A stretch of 64,000 bases of DNA from Tritrichomonas musculus (lineage: Eukaryota; Parabasalia; Tritrichomonadida; Tritrichomonadidae): the NCBI GenBank assembly GCA_039105265.1, contig JAPFFF010000006.1, forward strand, positions 930,001 through 994,000, in the 5' to 3' direction. The translations under genes were made by a program, and so were the position numbers. Position 1 is the stretch's first letter. Each line of letters begins with the position of its first letter. Below the pieces are notes generated by a model. That model saw only the letters and a list, made by a program, of their open reading frames with translations. It was not told where the DNA came from and did no database searches. Of the stretch, positions 27,969-37,973 are shown piece after piece.

Positions 27969-28327
27969 AAAACAAATATTTTAATTATATATGACAAAAA
28001 AAATTTGTTAAAAAATATGGTTACAAAATTTTAATTCAGTGTAATTTAAGAAAAAGTTTAATACTTTGCTATAACAAGTAAAAATATATTGCAAATCCTG
28101 TTATAGCTCATTTTTTTTTAAGTATAATACAGCATTAATTTATGGAAAATTTCTTCTCAATTTACAAACTTTTTGAAATAAATTGAGAGGTCTGTTTACC
28201 ATAAATACATACTGTAAAGTATATATATATATATATATACATTTTATAAAATACAAATAAATACTAAATAATAAATTTAATTTATTAATATAAAATGGTA
28301 TTAAAAAGAAATCCAATTAGATTTCTG
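27969..28327. other. Intergenic sequence with (TA)n
   Basis: No gene. A (TA)n tract lies at about 28220-28239. It carries the 5' flank of 27962 and the 3' flank of the DOCK gene. Confidence 0.6.
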
Positions 28328-31300
28328 TTAAACTAGAGTCTCAATCTTTCTCTTCAATTTATAAAAGTTTTCATTTGTTTTATCATTTATTCCTTTCATT
28401 TGATCAGATACTAATGTATTTGCAATTTGAATAGCATCATATAGAACATAAATTTTTTCTTTGAAAGCATCTTTAAGGACAGATATTTTCTGAGTATTAA
28501 GCATAAATGCACTTGAGTTTCTAACCATAAAAATAAGAAATGCATCAGCGTAGTTGCTAACTTTTCCTTCAATTGAATCAATAAGAGTATTATTCAAATC
28601 AGTAGTAAATTTGGCAACAGAACCATTTTCAATAGCCCTCTTTAAAGCATTACTATTTGAACCAGATGCATCATTAGAAGATGCTTGATTTGTTTCATTT
28701 TGCTTTGTAGAAATAGGCAAATTTGCAAATGAAATAGTAGCCCTTTTTTCATTTAAAGATGAATTTGTAGCCATATTGTCCAAAGAACCAGCTTGATTTG
28801 CTGTTTGAAAAGGATTATTATTAAATTGAACTTTTCCTGATGAATTCGATACATTTGTATTTACTGGCTGCGCTGGTGCTGAACCAGTGTTGTTAATAGC
28901 ATATATACCATCCATTTGAGGCTTGTTTAACTTTTGAATTAATGTAGGCGATCTTGCTCTAGATGTTTTCCCGGTCATATTTGACATAGCAGCGCTTGTT
29001 GTAGCTTCTAAAACTGAATTATCATAAATCTTTTTGAATTGATTGATTTCAATTCTCATATCAAATGATGATCTTCTCAAATCAAGAATTGCGGTGTCAA
29101 TTGGAATTAGAACTCTTGATATTGTCTTAGATGAATCAACAATGATTCTAGTTGACATAAATGGAAAAGGTTTACTAGTAAAAACAAATGTTTGTCTTGT
29201 TCCATTCGTTAATATTTTCAATATTTGTGGTGGAAGCGATTGAGACAAATTATTATTCATATAGTTGTTGCTTGTAGGTAGGTTGAGAGTAATACTTGAT
29301 TCACATCTAAAAACCTGAACTTTCTTGTTCAATGAGTAAAGAAAATGATACTTGTAACCATGATTCTCTTTTGGATTCAAAGGAGGTCTTGCATATGGAT
29401 TTGCGGCTTCACTTTCGTTTGAAATTGATAGAGGTTGGATTTCAATGTATGGAATTGAATCGTTTGGAGCAGGATTTGATGAGACGGTAGCGAATGGGAA
29501 TTTCATTTTAATTTCATTTGTCATTGATGAAAGATTTACTTCATAAGAACGACGATAAACGTACGATTTATTTCTGTAATAATTCTCATCAAAACCTTCA
29601 CCTGAAAATTTGAGAAGATAAAATGATGAATAACGCCTTTCAGTTGTTGTTATAATGCGATAAAGATAAGATTCTTTATCCAAAACAGTTTTCATTAATT
29701 CATAATATTTAAATGGCTTTATAACAGTATCTTTCAACTTTTTGATGATTTCTAATCCATGCTCTTCGTAATTAGCCTTTTCACACAAATCAATGCATTT
29801 GAGCATAACATTTCGATGAACTTCAACACCTGTTTTACCACCATCGATTTGATAAGCTTCTGGAACTGGATCAAGGGTACAAGGAATATATTCAATCAAT
29901 CGCATGAATGAGTAACAAGCTTCCAAATGATTATAAACTTTCATTTGCAATTTCGCTTGTTCATAAATAAGGTGAGCGAGAATTGTTCTATTTCTTGTTG
30001 ATTTACAAACATCGGAAACAGAATTAATTGCATCAGAAATTTTTTCTTCATTACGAGTAACATTATCTAGATTACCTGATATTTCGCGAATGATATTGAA
30101 AGAAATAAAAATATATTTGAATATTTCTAAGAATCGACTTTCTTCATATGAAATTTGAAGTTCATTTTTGTAATCATTATAAAATTCATACATCTTGTAA
30201 ATACGAATGAAATTGGGAAAATGCACCAAGCGAAAGGCTGCAAAAAGAGTTTTGTTTAATACGCTGTTTTCACCATCATCAGGACAATTAGGATTTATCT
30301 GACTATTAGTGATTGCATTAGGATTAAGTGATTCATAACGAAGATGGGCCCTGATGAGCTTAATATAAATAAACATAAGATCTTTTGATTGATCATTCAT
30401 ATAGCAATGAAGAATAGGTTCGATGATGTTTGCTGATATCTGAAGAGATTCTGGAAGGCTGTCGAAAATTTCCCTACAAACAACATAATCGTTTACACGT
30501 GGATAAATACGATTTGTGAAAATATCATCAAATGCTTCACTTGTCTTATGACTTGTTAAAATTGCAAGATCAAGATAAGTTTTTAAAATACTAACTTTAA
30601 GAGAATCTGAAGTTTCAGGTCCTTTCAATTTTTCTTTAATGGCAAGAATTGCATTTGAAAAGACAAACATTCTTTCATTTGCTCCCAAAGATTCTCTTTT
30701 AACGAGTTCTAGCAGGTAGCCAATTGAAAAATTTTCAGGGAAAGTGAAAGCAATAATGAGAAGAAGACGAGTCATATTAATAACATTCTGTTTCGCAGTT
30801 GCTATAACTGTTGAACTAGTAGCATTTTTAGACAAATCAAGTTCACTCTTGTAACAATCAGCAAGAACATTAGTAAACTTAACAATAAAGTTGTTTCTAA
30901 CTGACAAAAATAAAGATGATAAAATTGGAACAATGAAAGTAACACAATGTGGCAATCCTGCTGCTTTCATCAATTCATATGTATATATTTGCTCAAGAAG
31001 CGCTCTTGATTTCGGATCTATCCAACATTTCGTTGATGCTAATGCATGAAGTATTTTGAGTTTCGATTTGTCAATTGGAATTTGCTTCTTATCTTCTGGT
31101 ACGTAACGGACTGATTTGATAAATGAAATGACATGCTGTGCAACTAGTTCAGGACGAATACAAATGAACATTGCAGAAATAATCTTTGCAAATTGCTGCA
31201 TAACGAGCTGCTGATTAGTAAAAATAAAACCTCGCCTTTGAACGTTTGTATTTTCAGTTGGTACATCAGCCACAATCATTCTTAAACGGTTGAAAAATGG

Positions 31301-33889
31301 CTCTAATTGTCTCAACACTGAAGGTGAATCAACTTGGGTGTCTCTGAGTCTACATGATATTGCAAGAGATTTCATTGACATCTTTAAGAAATATGATGAA
31401 CATTTAACGATATTCCTGAATTGCTGAGTAGTATCATCAACTTGTATTGTATCAACAAGTCTCGGGATTAGTTCATTGTGAAGATCAGAAAGTTGTTTGA
31501 GAATAAACACTCGATTTTGATCAAATCTGAAAAAGTCTATAATGAATTCATCAATTTGTTTAACATAATCTTGACGAGCTCGAGTTAAAATTTCTGAAAA
31601 AACATAAGTTAATTGATCAAATGCGAGTCTTGAAAACTGCTTCCTTGTAGACATGATCAAAACAAGTGATTGCGAAATTTGAATAAAGAATTTTGATATT
31701 TCAGGAAGACCAAGCTGTGTGAAGTTTCGAAGACTGTCTTCGATTTCATTTTCAAATTGAGTGAAATTGATGAGCTTATACATTGGATCAAATGAACATA
31801 CTAATGTTGATAAAATATTGATTGATATATCAACAGAGCCAGCATCACTTCCATCAGCTGGGATTAAAAACTCGTTAATCCTCGCTAATTCACTTCTGTT
31901 TTTGAATGGAAAATGATGTAACTGAATGGTTTGCTGTTGTACTTGATGAACATTACCAATATATGTTGAAAGCGGTATTGTTGCATATGATGAACTAACA
32001 AATCGATTTTCGGTTAGTAAAAGAAGACGTTGAATTTCAACAACAATAAATAAGTGCCTAATTTGTTCTGGTGGAATTTGAACTAAATTGATCATAAAAG
32101 ATTCTGAAAAGTTTAAATGAAGCATTTTAACTCCTTTGAAAATTACACTTGACCACGATTCAGAATGACATGTATTAGTGATTGGATCTTCAATAACATT
32201 TAAAAAAGAGTTGTTTGAACGATTAATAACTCTACATACAATTCGCGACCTTTTTCTAGATGAGTGTTGCAAAAGTCCTACAATACTAAATACGACTTTC
32301 GATATTCTGAATTTAGCTGGCATAACTGATGGAAGGAAAAGTGGCTCAATTATTGTTTCTGGAGTTAAATTCTCTTTTTCTAAAAATTCATTTGTTTTTC
32401 CATAAAAAGGAGTGAATGAAACTTTCGCATCTGGCAGAATATTCTTTAAAGTAGTCTGACAGTTAATGTCACCACTAATTAATGGTTCATGAAGACCATA
32501 TATAAATTCAGCTGAGGTAGATGTCTTAAATTGAAAATTATACGTAGTAGTAGGACGTTTTAATGCCAAGTCTGTTTTACATGATGGAAGACGAAGTTGA
32601 CCACAACCAACCATTTCCCTCATGACATCATTATTTTGGATACTTTCGTTACCAAGCATATTAAGCCCACTTAAAGATGAATATCTTTGAAAACTATTAC
32701 TTCTCCCAGTCCTTCTTTGAGGGTTTTGAACAGAAGGAACAGCAAAAGAACTGCTCGCTGATGGATTAGGCTTGATATTTTCATTATTTGAAGGCCGAGG
32801 AAATTTTGAGAGATCAAGAGTAACTTCTGGTTGACCAGTTGAATGAGGCTTTGATGGGTCTTCAAGAGCTTTAGGAGGATAATTAAATGAAGCACTTGGG
32901 CTTTGAGTATTTGAAATAGGCAAAGTGCTAGTTGTCTGTCTTCTATTAGGATAATTATTAAAACCACCGTTTGCATTAACTTTAGGGCTATTGACAGAAT
33001 TATCATTTTTAATAGATGCTTGAAGGCTTGCATAATTTTGGTAACTTTCGGAAGTTTTAATAGTTTCTTCTGTTGATATATCATATATATAAACGACAAA
33101 ATATGTTATTTGCTTCATATCTTTTTTTTCAAGTGAAGTAAAAACTAGATCACAACTTGTATTTTCAGGGCCAAGCCTCCTCGAAACAGGCAATGAGATC
33201 CATGGATGTCGTTCTTTTTGATAAAGAAAAATTCGATAATATTGGGCCTTTTTAGGACTCAATAATTCAATTTTTAAATGTAAGTTAACATATTCTGGTG
33301 GCTTTATTATATTTTTTTGAATAAGACCATGTGCAATTGTGAACTGTTCATCACCCCATGTAGTTAGTGTTGAGTATTCGTTAACAATAGTTCGTGGAGC
33401 AGGTTGCTCGCCAAGAATTTTCCGTAAATTATTAAGAGATCTTGCTAACTCAAGATGATTCATATAAATTTTATCAGATAAAAGATTAATTCCATCTTGC
33501 GAGTCCACACGATCTTTATTTCGGAAATAATTGAGTTTTTCAATAACAACTTGCATACAACTAGCTACACGGCAAACAAGTAATGCGTTTTCTGATTCTT
33601 TAATTACATGTAAAGCATATGCAATTGCTATTTGAGCTTCGATTTGCAAAAGATCTTCTTTTTTGGAAAGTAGAATTCGTTGATCTATGACTTTTAATGG
33701 GTAATATACAACGCAACACTGAGGAAAAATACCGTCAATTTGAGTAAGTAAATTTCTTCCATGAAACCAACCTTGACAACTTGAGTAAATTTGAAATTGA
33801 TCACCTGTTAAAAGTGAAATTTGCTTTTTACCTGATGCAATGAATGGGTGAATAGCTATTCCTGCGCCAGGTTTAGGCTCCCAAGTCAT
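28328..33889 (-). CDS. DOCK-family Rho/Rac guanine nucleotide exchange factor
   Basis: 1853 residues, typical DOCK length. An SH3-like domain is at ~10-62 (SLLTGDQFQIYSSCQGWFHG, then GIFPQCCVVYY), as in DOCK1-type proteins. After a Ser/Pro/Asn-rich segment the DHR-1 (C2-like) domain falls around 540-680: VVFSIVGLLQHSSRKRSRIV and WSSVIFKGVKMLHLNFSESF. Long helical repeats follow. DHR-2, the exchange module, starts near 1300 (AHLIYEQAKLQMKVYNHLEA) and includes ERRYSSFYLLKFSGEGFDEN and YRNKSYVYRRSYE. Its last lobe appears at the very C-terminus (SIEGKVSNYADAFLIF) after ~170 low-complexity residues. It should activate Rac/Rho GTPases at membranes and drive actin remodelling. Divergent from SmD3. 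Confidence 0.85.
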   Translation of the reverse strand: MTWEPKPGAGIAIHPFIASGKKQISLLTGDQFQIYSSCQGWFHGRNLLTQIDGIFPQCCVVYYPLKVIDQRILLSKKEDLLQIEAQIAIAYALHVIKESENALLVCRVASCMQVVIEKLNYFRNKDRVDSQDGINLLSDKIYMNHLELARSLNNLRKILGEQPAPRTIVNEYSTLTTWGDEQFTIAHGLIQKNIIKPPEYVNLHLKIELLSPKKAQYYRIFLYQKERHPWISLPVSRRLGPENTSCDLVFTSLEKKDMKQITYFVVYIYDISTEETIKTSESYQNYASLQASIKNDNSVNSPKVNANGGFNNYPNRRQTTSTLPISNTQSPSASFNYPPKALEDPSKPHSTGQPEVTLDLSKFPRPSNNENIKPNPSASSSFAVPSVQNPQRRTGRSNSFQRYSSLSGLNMLGNESIQNNDVMREMVGCGQLRLPSCKTDLALKRPTTTYNFQFKTSTSAEFIYGLHEPLISGDINCQTTLKNILPDAKVSFTPFYGKTNEFLEKENLTPETIIEPLFLPSVMPAKFRISKVVFSIVGLLQHSSRKRSRIVCRVINRSNNSFLNVIEDPITNTCHSESWSSVIFKGVKMLHLNFSESFMINLVQIPPEQIRHLFIVVEIQRLLLLTENRFVSSSYATIPLSTYIGNVHQVQQQTIQLHHFPFKNRSELARINEFLIPADGSDAGSVDISINILSTLVCSFDPMYKLINFTQFENEIEDSLRNFTQLGLPEISKFFIQISQSLVLIMSTRKQFSRLAFDQLTYVFSEILTRARQDYVKQIDEFIIDFFRFDQNRVFILKQLSDLHNELIPRLVDTIQVDDTTQQFRNIVKCSSYFLKMSMKSLAISCRLRDTQVDSPSVLRQLEPFFNRLRMIVADVPTENTNVQRRGFIFTNQQLVMQQFAKIISAMFICIRPELVAQHVISFIKSVRYVPEDKKQIPIDKSKLKILHALASTKCWIDPKSRALLEQIYTYELMKAAGLPHCVTFIVPILSSLFLSVRNNFIVKFTNVLADCYKSELDLSKNATSSTVIATAKQNVINMTRLLLIIAFTFPENFSIGYLLELVKRESLGANERMFVFSNAILAIKEKLKGPETSDSLKVSILKTYLDLAILTSHKTSEAFDDIFTNRIYPRVNDYVVCREIFDSLPESLQISANIIEPILHCYMNDQSKDLMFIYIKLIRAHLRYESLNPNAITNSQINPNCPDDGENSVLNKTLFAAFRLVHFPNFIRIYKMYEFYNDYKNELQISYEESRFLEIFKYIFISFNIIREISGNLDNVTRNEEKISDAINSVSDVCKSTRNRTILAHLIYEQAKLQMKVYNHLEACYSFMRLIEYIPCTLDPVPEAYQIDGGKTGVEVHRNVMLKCIDLCEKANYEEHGLEIIKKLKDTVIKPFKYYELMKTVLDKESYLYRIITTTERRYSSFYLLKFSGEGFDENYYRNKSYVYRRSYEVNLSSMTNEIKMKFPFATVSSNPAPNDSIPYIEIQPLSISNESEAANPYARPPLNPKENHGYKYHFLYSLNKKVQVFRCESSITLNLPTSNNYMNNNLSQSLPPQILKILTNGTRQTFVFTSKPFPFMSTRIIVDSSKTISRVLIPIDTAILDLRRSSFDMRIEINQFKKIYDNSVLEATTSAAMSNMTGKTSRARSPTLIQKLNKPQMDGIYAINNTGSAPAQPVNTNVSNSSGKVQFNNNPFQTANQAGSLDNMATNSSLNEKRATISFANLPISTKQNETNQASSNDASGSNSNALKRAIENGSVAKFTTDLNNTLIDSIEGKVSNYADAFLIFMVRNSSAFMLNTQKISVLKDAFKEKIYVLYDAIQIANTLVSDQMKGINDKTNENFYKLKRKIETLV

Positions 33890-34288
33890 TAAAAAAATTA
33901 AAAATACATTTTTTATCTCAAAAAAAATTCAATTATTAATATACAAAATTAAAACATATTCCACTCGCAAATTACGAAAACACAAACAAACAAAATTTAT
34001 ATTAATAAATTTAAAAAAAACTAAATAATTAAATTAATTAAAATATACTGGTGATTATTTATATTTTCCAAAGATATTAATAAAAATAACTTCATACATT
34101 ATTGAATAGTGAAAAAAATCGTCAGTAATTAGATAAAAAAAAAGAAAATATTTTAGAGAAAAGGGGATAAATCATTTTTAAAAATAAAATTTAGGGGTAG
34201 GATGCTAAACTTTAACAAATCATTATTGGGTAAACTCTTTTGATAGAGCCTATTGAATTTTTTGAATAATAATTAAATAAATTTTTTA
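33890..34288. other. Divergent intergenic region between the DOCK and SmD3 genes
   Basis: About 400 bp of AT-rich sequence without a gene; it should contain both promoters. No convincing initiator match lies directly before either ATG. Confidence 0.55.
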
Positions 34289-34645
34289 ATGTCTGCTCAT
34301 ATTGAGTTTAATCTTCCTCTAATTTTATTACATGAAGCTAATGGATTTGTTGTATCAGTGGAATTAAAGACAGGTGAAATTTATAGAGGAACACTTGAAG
34401 CAACTGAAGATTACATGAATTGTGAGTTAACTGATGTAACTTATACAAATCTAAATGGCGAAGAATCGCATGTTGACAGAGTATATATTCGTGGATCTAA
34501 CATCTTATTCTTTGTAATCCCAGATATGTTCGTAAATAATCCTTATTTTGTTGATCCAAAAACAGTCAGAGGCCATAGTTACGGATATGCTGGAAACCTT
34601 CGTAACAAAGCATATGCAAGCAAAATTAGGAGCCGATTTTATTAA
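34289..34645 (+). CDS. SmD3: Small nuclear ribonucleoprotein SmD3
   Basis: 118 residues. The Sm1 motif is at ~17-51 (GFVVSVELKTGEIYRGTLEA, then DYMNCEL) and Sm2 at ~65-80 (VYIRGSNILFFVIPDMF). The sequence LLHEANGFVV and the RG-containing Sm2 strand are characteristic of SmD3. It forms part of the heptameric Sm ring on spliceosomal U snRNAs. The C-terminal Arg-rich tail is short (about 15 residues, GNLRNKAYASKIRSRFY) compared with the long RG tail of the animal protein. Its presence means a spliceosome exists in this organism although genes here seem intronless. Confidence 0.9.
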   Translation: MSAHIEFNLPLILLHEANGFVVSVELKTGEIYRGTLEATEDYMNCELTDVTYTNLNGEESHVDRVYIRGSNILFFVIPDMFVNNPYFVDPKTVRGHSYGYAGNLRNKAYASKIRSRFY

Positions 34646-34830
34646 TTTCCTTAAAAGGAGTGCAAAAACATGATATAATTATATTATACATTTACGATTT
34701 GATATTTAGCTGATTATTACAAACTGTTCAATCAATAAAAAATCGATATTTTTTTCCTAAAAATATATAAAAAATTAAAAAATTATATTGATGAAAACTT
34801 AAAAAGTAACTCACATTTAAAAAACAAATT

Positions 34831-36975
34831 TCATGATTGAGATTTTTGAAGAGGAGGTAGTTTTGAAGTTGAAACAATAGGCCTGGATTGAGATGATGTT
34901 GGACGAGAAGTATTTTTATTTTTACTTTGATTATAAAGATCAATCGTAGAGTTTGCAATGCTACTTCTTATTTCTCCCCATTTCTGCCTTTCTTTTATTG
35001 CAACTTCTTCTTCATCAATTTTAATTTCTTTTAATTCTTTTAGCACAGCTTCCAATTTTGTTGATGATTCAGTTAAAGTTTCATTTGTCTTTTTTTGCTC
35101 ATCTAGTAAATTTTCACTTTTTTGTTGAATTTGCGAGACTGAATTAAAAATAATATTCTGAATATCTTCATCAATTTTTTCAATCTCTTGATGGTGAAGA
35201 GACTGAACTGCTTGCAAAGCTTTCCTTTTATTAACAGCAACTCTACGACGATTTATTTCGTCTTTTTTGCTGTTTATATCATCTTTTTGCTGCTTTTCAA
35301 TTTCATTTGATGAATTTGTGATTGGCATCGAAGCAGAAAGAGATTGTTGCAATTCTTCCAAATTTTTGAGGAGATCATTAAGCTCACTTTGAGCTATTTC
35401 AGTTTCTTTTTCTATTTCGGAAAGCTGATTAGATGTTGCATTATCTTCTTCAGCAATTTTAATTCGAAGATTGTTTTTAAGTTCAGAGTATTGTGCAATT
35501 TTTTGCATCGATTCATTTTCACTTTCATTAATTTTTTCCATTAAAGATTTTGTGTCTGATGAGTCTATTTTATCATCTTCTTTGTTCGATTGCATTGGTC
35601 TTCTAGGCAAGTTAGCTGGCTGTGGTGTCGGTGGTTGAGAAACCTTTTTCTTTGATTGTGATAATTTTCTTCGAATACTCGAAGATGGCCTTGAATTGGT
35701 ACTAGAAGAAGAATTAAAAGCATTTTCAGGATATATCTGACCTGCTTCACTTTTATTTTCTTTTAAAAATTCTTCAACCGCTTTAGAATGCTCAGCTTTT
35801 AAATTTTGAAGTTCTAACTTTTTCTGATTAATTTTAGATTCGGAAATAATTTCGGCCTCTTTGATCTTTTTTGATATTTTAACTTTGCACGAATTTGACA
35901 TTGCCTTAACTTTTGATAATTCGGTCTTAAGATTATTATTTGTTGCAGATTGCTCTTTTTTCAAAGCATTTAACTTTTTAATCAATTCACTTTCAATCTG
36001 AGCATATTTTGATTTAATTGCTTCGAAATCATTATCATATTTTTCTTGATTTGCTTTGAGAGCTCCATTAAGTTTTGATTCTGTATTAGTTTCAATTTGA
36101 GTTAATTGATTTTTTAATTGAGCAATTTCAGTTTCATTTTTTAATTTCATTGCTTGAATTTGATCAGCTAATTTTTTATTTTCTTGTTCAACTTCTTCTA
36201 TTTCATCAATTTTATTTAAAATATCGCCCATATAAGCTCTTGTTTTAACTTCCGAGGAACCTGTAGCATCATTGTAATTGTTGTTATCATTATCATTATC
36301 ATCATTATAATTGTTGTTATCGTTATCATTAATATCATTTTTATTTTTATTTAAATCTTTTTCATTGTCTTCATTATCAGTATAAACTTGACTATTTGTC
36401 TCAGGCAAATTACTTTCAAGACCAGGCTTTAAATCATTATAATTCTTTTGAACTGTCTTATATAGTTTCTTTAATAATTGCTTTTCTGCCGCAACTTTCT
36501 TTAACCCATCGGAAAGCTTGGCCTCATAATTTGCTTTAAGCTCATAAATTGCATCTTCAAGATTTGAAATTTGGGCTTCATGATTAGATGTATGCATTTC
36601 CCTTTGATCGTAATAATTGTTTGCTAAATTATTTATCGACCTATTGAATTTACGCTTTTCTTCTTCGACATTTTCTTCAAACTTTTTTGTGTGAACCTCT
36701 ATATCATTGACAAATCTTGTAAGTTGGTTTAAAAGCTTTGTGATTTGATCTTGCTGTTTTTTGCATTTTTGGGTAATTAAAGGTCTAAAGTCAACAGGAG
36801 CTGAAAATAAATTCGATGCATCTTCAATTAACGAATGAAAACTGGGATCATTTTTAAGCTTGCTTTCATTTTCTAATTTTGAATTAGCAGATGACATTTG
36901 CTTAATGGAATCTTTCAAGCTGCTGGTTAAAACAGCAATTTGATTTGATATCGTTTGAAATTCTTGGGTCTGCAT
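34831..36975 (-). CDS. Long coiled-coil protein
   Basis: 714 residues, mostly coiled coil (for example DQIQAMKLKNETEIAQLKNQ and NDLLKNLEELQQSLS), with two breaks: an Asn/Asp-rich stretch around 215-240 (encoded 36255-36350) and a Ser/Pro-rich segment around 415-475 (SSSSTNSRPSSSIRRKL, SQPPTPQPANLPRRP). The tail is Ser/Pro-rich and ends KLPPLQKSQS. No motor, membrane or enzymatic motif. A cytoskeletal role is possible. It stops with TGA, unlike most genes here. Its upstream region was the landing site of an older repeat element and then a P-like transposon. Confidence 0.75.
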   Translation of the reverse strand: MQTQEFQTISNQIAVLTSSLKDSIKQMSSANSKLENESKLKNDPSFHSLIEDASNLFSAPVDFRPLITQKCKKQQDQITKLLNQLTRFVNDIEVHTKKFEENVEEEKRKFNRSINNLANNYYDQREMHTSNHEAQISNLEDAIYELKANYEAKLSDGLKKVAAEKQLLKKLYKTVQKNYNDLKPGLESNLPETNSQVYTDNEDNEKDLNKNKNDINDNDNNNYNDDNDNDNNNYNDATGSSEVKTRAYMGDILNKIDEIEEVEQENKKLADQIQAMKLKNETEIAQLKNQLTQIETNTESKLNGALKANQEKYDNDFEAIKSKYAQIESELIKKLNALKKEQSATNNNLKTELSKVKAMSNSCKVKISKKIKEAEIISESKINQKKLELQNLKAEHSKAVEEFLKENKSEAGQIYPENAFNSSSSTNSRPSSSIRRKLSQSKKKVSQPPTPQPANLPRRPMQSNKEDDKIDSSDTKSLMEKINESENESMQKIAQYSELKNNLRIKIAEEDNATSNQLSEIEKETEIAQSELNDLLKNLEELQQSLSASMPITNSSNEIEKQQKDDINSKKDEINRRRVAVNKRKALQAVQSLHHQEIEKIDEDIQNIIFNSVSQIQQKSENLLDEQKKTNETLTESSTKLEAVLKELKEIKIDEEEVAIKERQKWGEIRSSIANSTIDLYNQSKNKNTSRPTSSQSRPIVSTSKLPPLQKSQS

Positions 36976-36980
36976 AGAAC

Positions 36981-36986
36981 GAATGA
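36981..36986 (-). promoter_or_regulatory. Initiator-like TCATTC 5 nt before the ATG
   Basis: Minus-strand TCATTC, with the candidate +1 A 8-9 nt before the ATG of the coiled-coil gene. Same hexamer and similar spacing as at 27963 and 45154. Confidence 0.45.
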
Positions 36987-37118
36987 ATTTTATGTTCGTT
37001 AAAAATTTTCAAATACATAAAGCAAAATAGTCAAATTAAATGGTCAATTAAATAGCATAAAATTTTAAATTTGATACAGCAAAATCTCAATTTTTCTGAA
37101 AAATGCTTTTTTAAATTT

Positions 37119-37220
37119 CAAAGTTTGTTGGTGATATGACCAATAAACTATATTCAAATTTTGAAAGAAAAAGATTTGAATAGATGACTTTTTGATAAAA
37201 GAGCTTTTTCAAATAAACAC
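37119..37220. repeat. Left arm of a long inverted repeat flanking the P-like element
   Basis: 37119-37159 is the reverse complement of 40903-40943 with one mismatch in 41 (core TTTGTTGGTGATATGACCAA). After a ~28-bp insertion, 37191-37219 also matches the complement of about 40870-40897. The arms are each partly self-complementary (TTTGTTGGT with ACCAACAAA). They look like the terminal repeats of an older element of about 960 bp that the P-like element later entered. No clear target duplication is seen outside. Confidence 0.75.
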
Positions 37221-37973
37221 ATTTTGATAAAACAACTTTATGATTAATTATAATGTTAAACTGGTTAAAATCGACTATACAAACTAAAAAAAAGGTAAAA
37301 AATCAAATAAAATATTAAAAGCTAGCTTTTTTATTCACAAATTGGAGACATGAAATAAATATTAACGGATTTGGTAATCGAACTTTTTAAATTAAAATAA
37401 AAATTTCGTGAAAGACATTGCAACTTTTTCATTAAAAAAAAGAAAGAAATTATATTTTTAGCATTAACTATTATAAAATAGAAAATAGGAAAGAATTAAA
37501 ATAGTAATTTATTTATTTTTAGAACAAGAAACTAGTACATATGGAAATTAAAAAGTCAAGAGTTTGCACTGGAATCTTTGCTTTTGATTTACAAATCTTG
37601 GACTGTAGTTCATTAACAAGTTGATTTCTGTTTGTAAATAGGTATCTAATATTGAATTTCAAATTGTATTTTGTAAATAAAAGGCTACGTTTTGTAAATT
37701 TGTTTAATGAATGATAATCTATAACTCGGGCTTTTAATTTGATGACGAGAGTTCATTAATTTGTGGCTGAAAATAGCTGATCTACATTATATACTCGCAT
37801 GCAACTGTATTTCGAGATTTCCTAAATTGATTTATAAATATGTAGTTGGAAACCAGTAGCAGGTGATCAAAATTTGCCAGAAAGTAGGTGATATTAATGA
37901 ATTGTTGTGTTTTTTCTTGAAATCATTCCCTTGCGATAAATAATTCACAAATAAACTAATTTTTATTAAAAAA
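37221..37973. other. Non-coding sequence, probably interior of the older inverted-repeat element
   Basis: No gene. It includes short stretches of higher complexity (37545-37900) without an open frame of coding character. Confidence 0.5.
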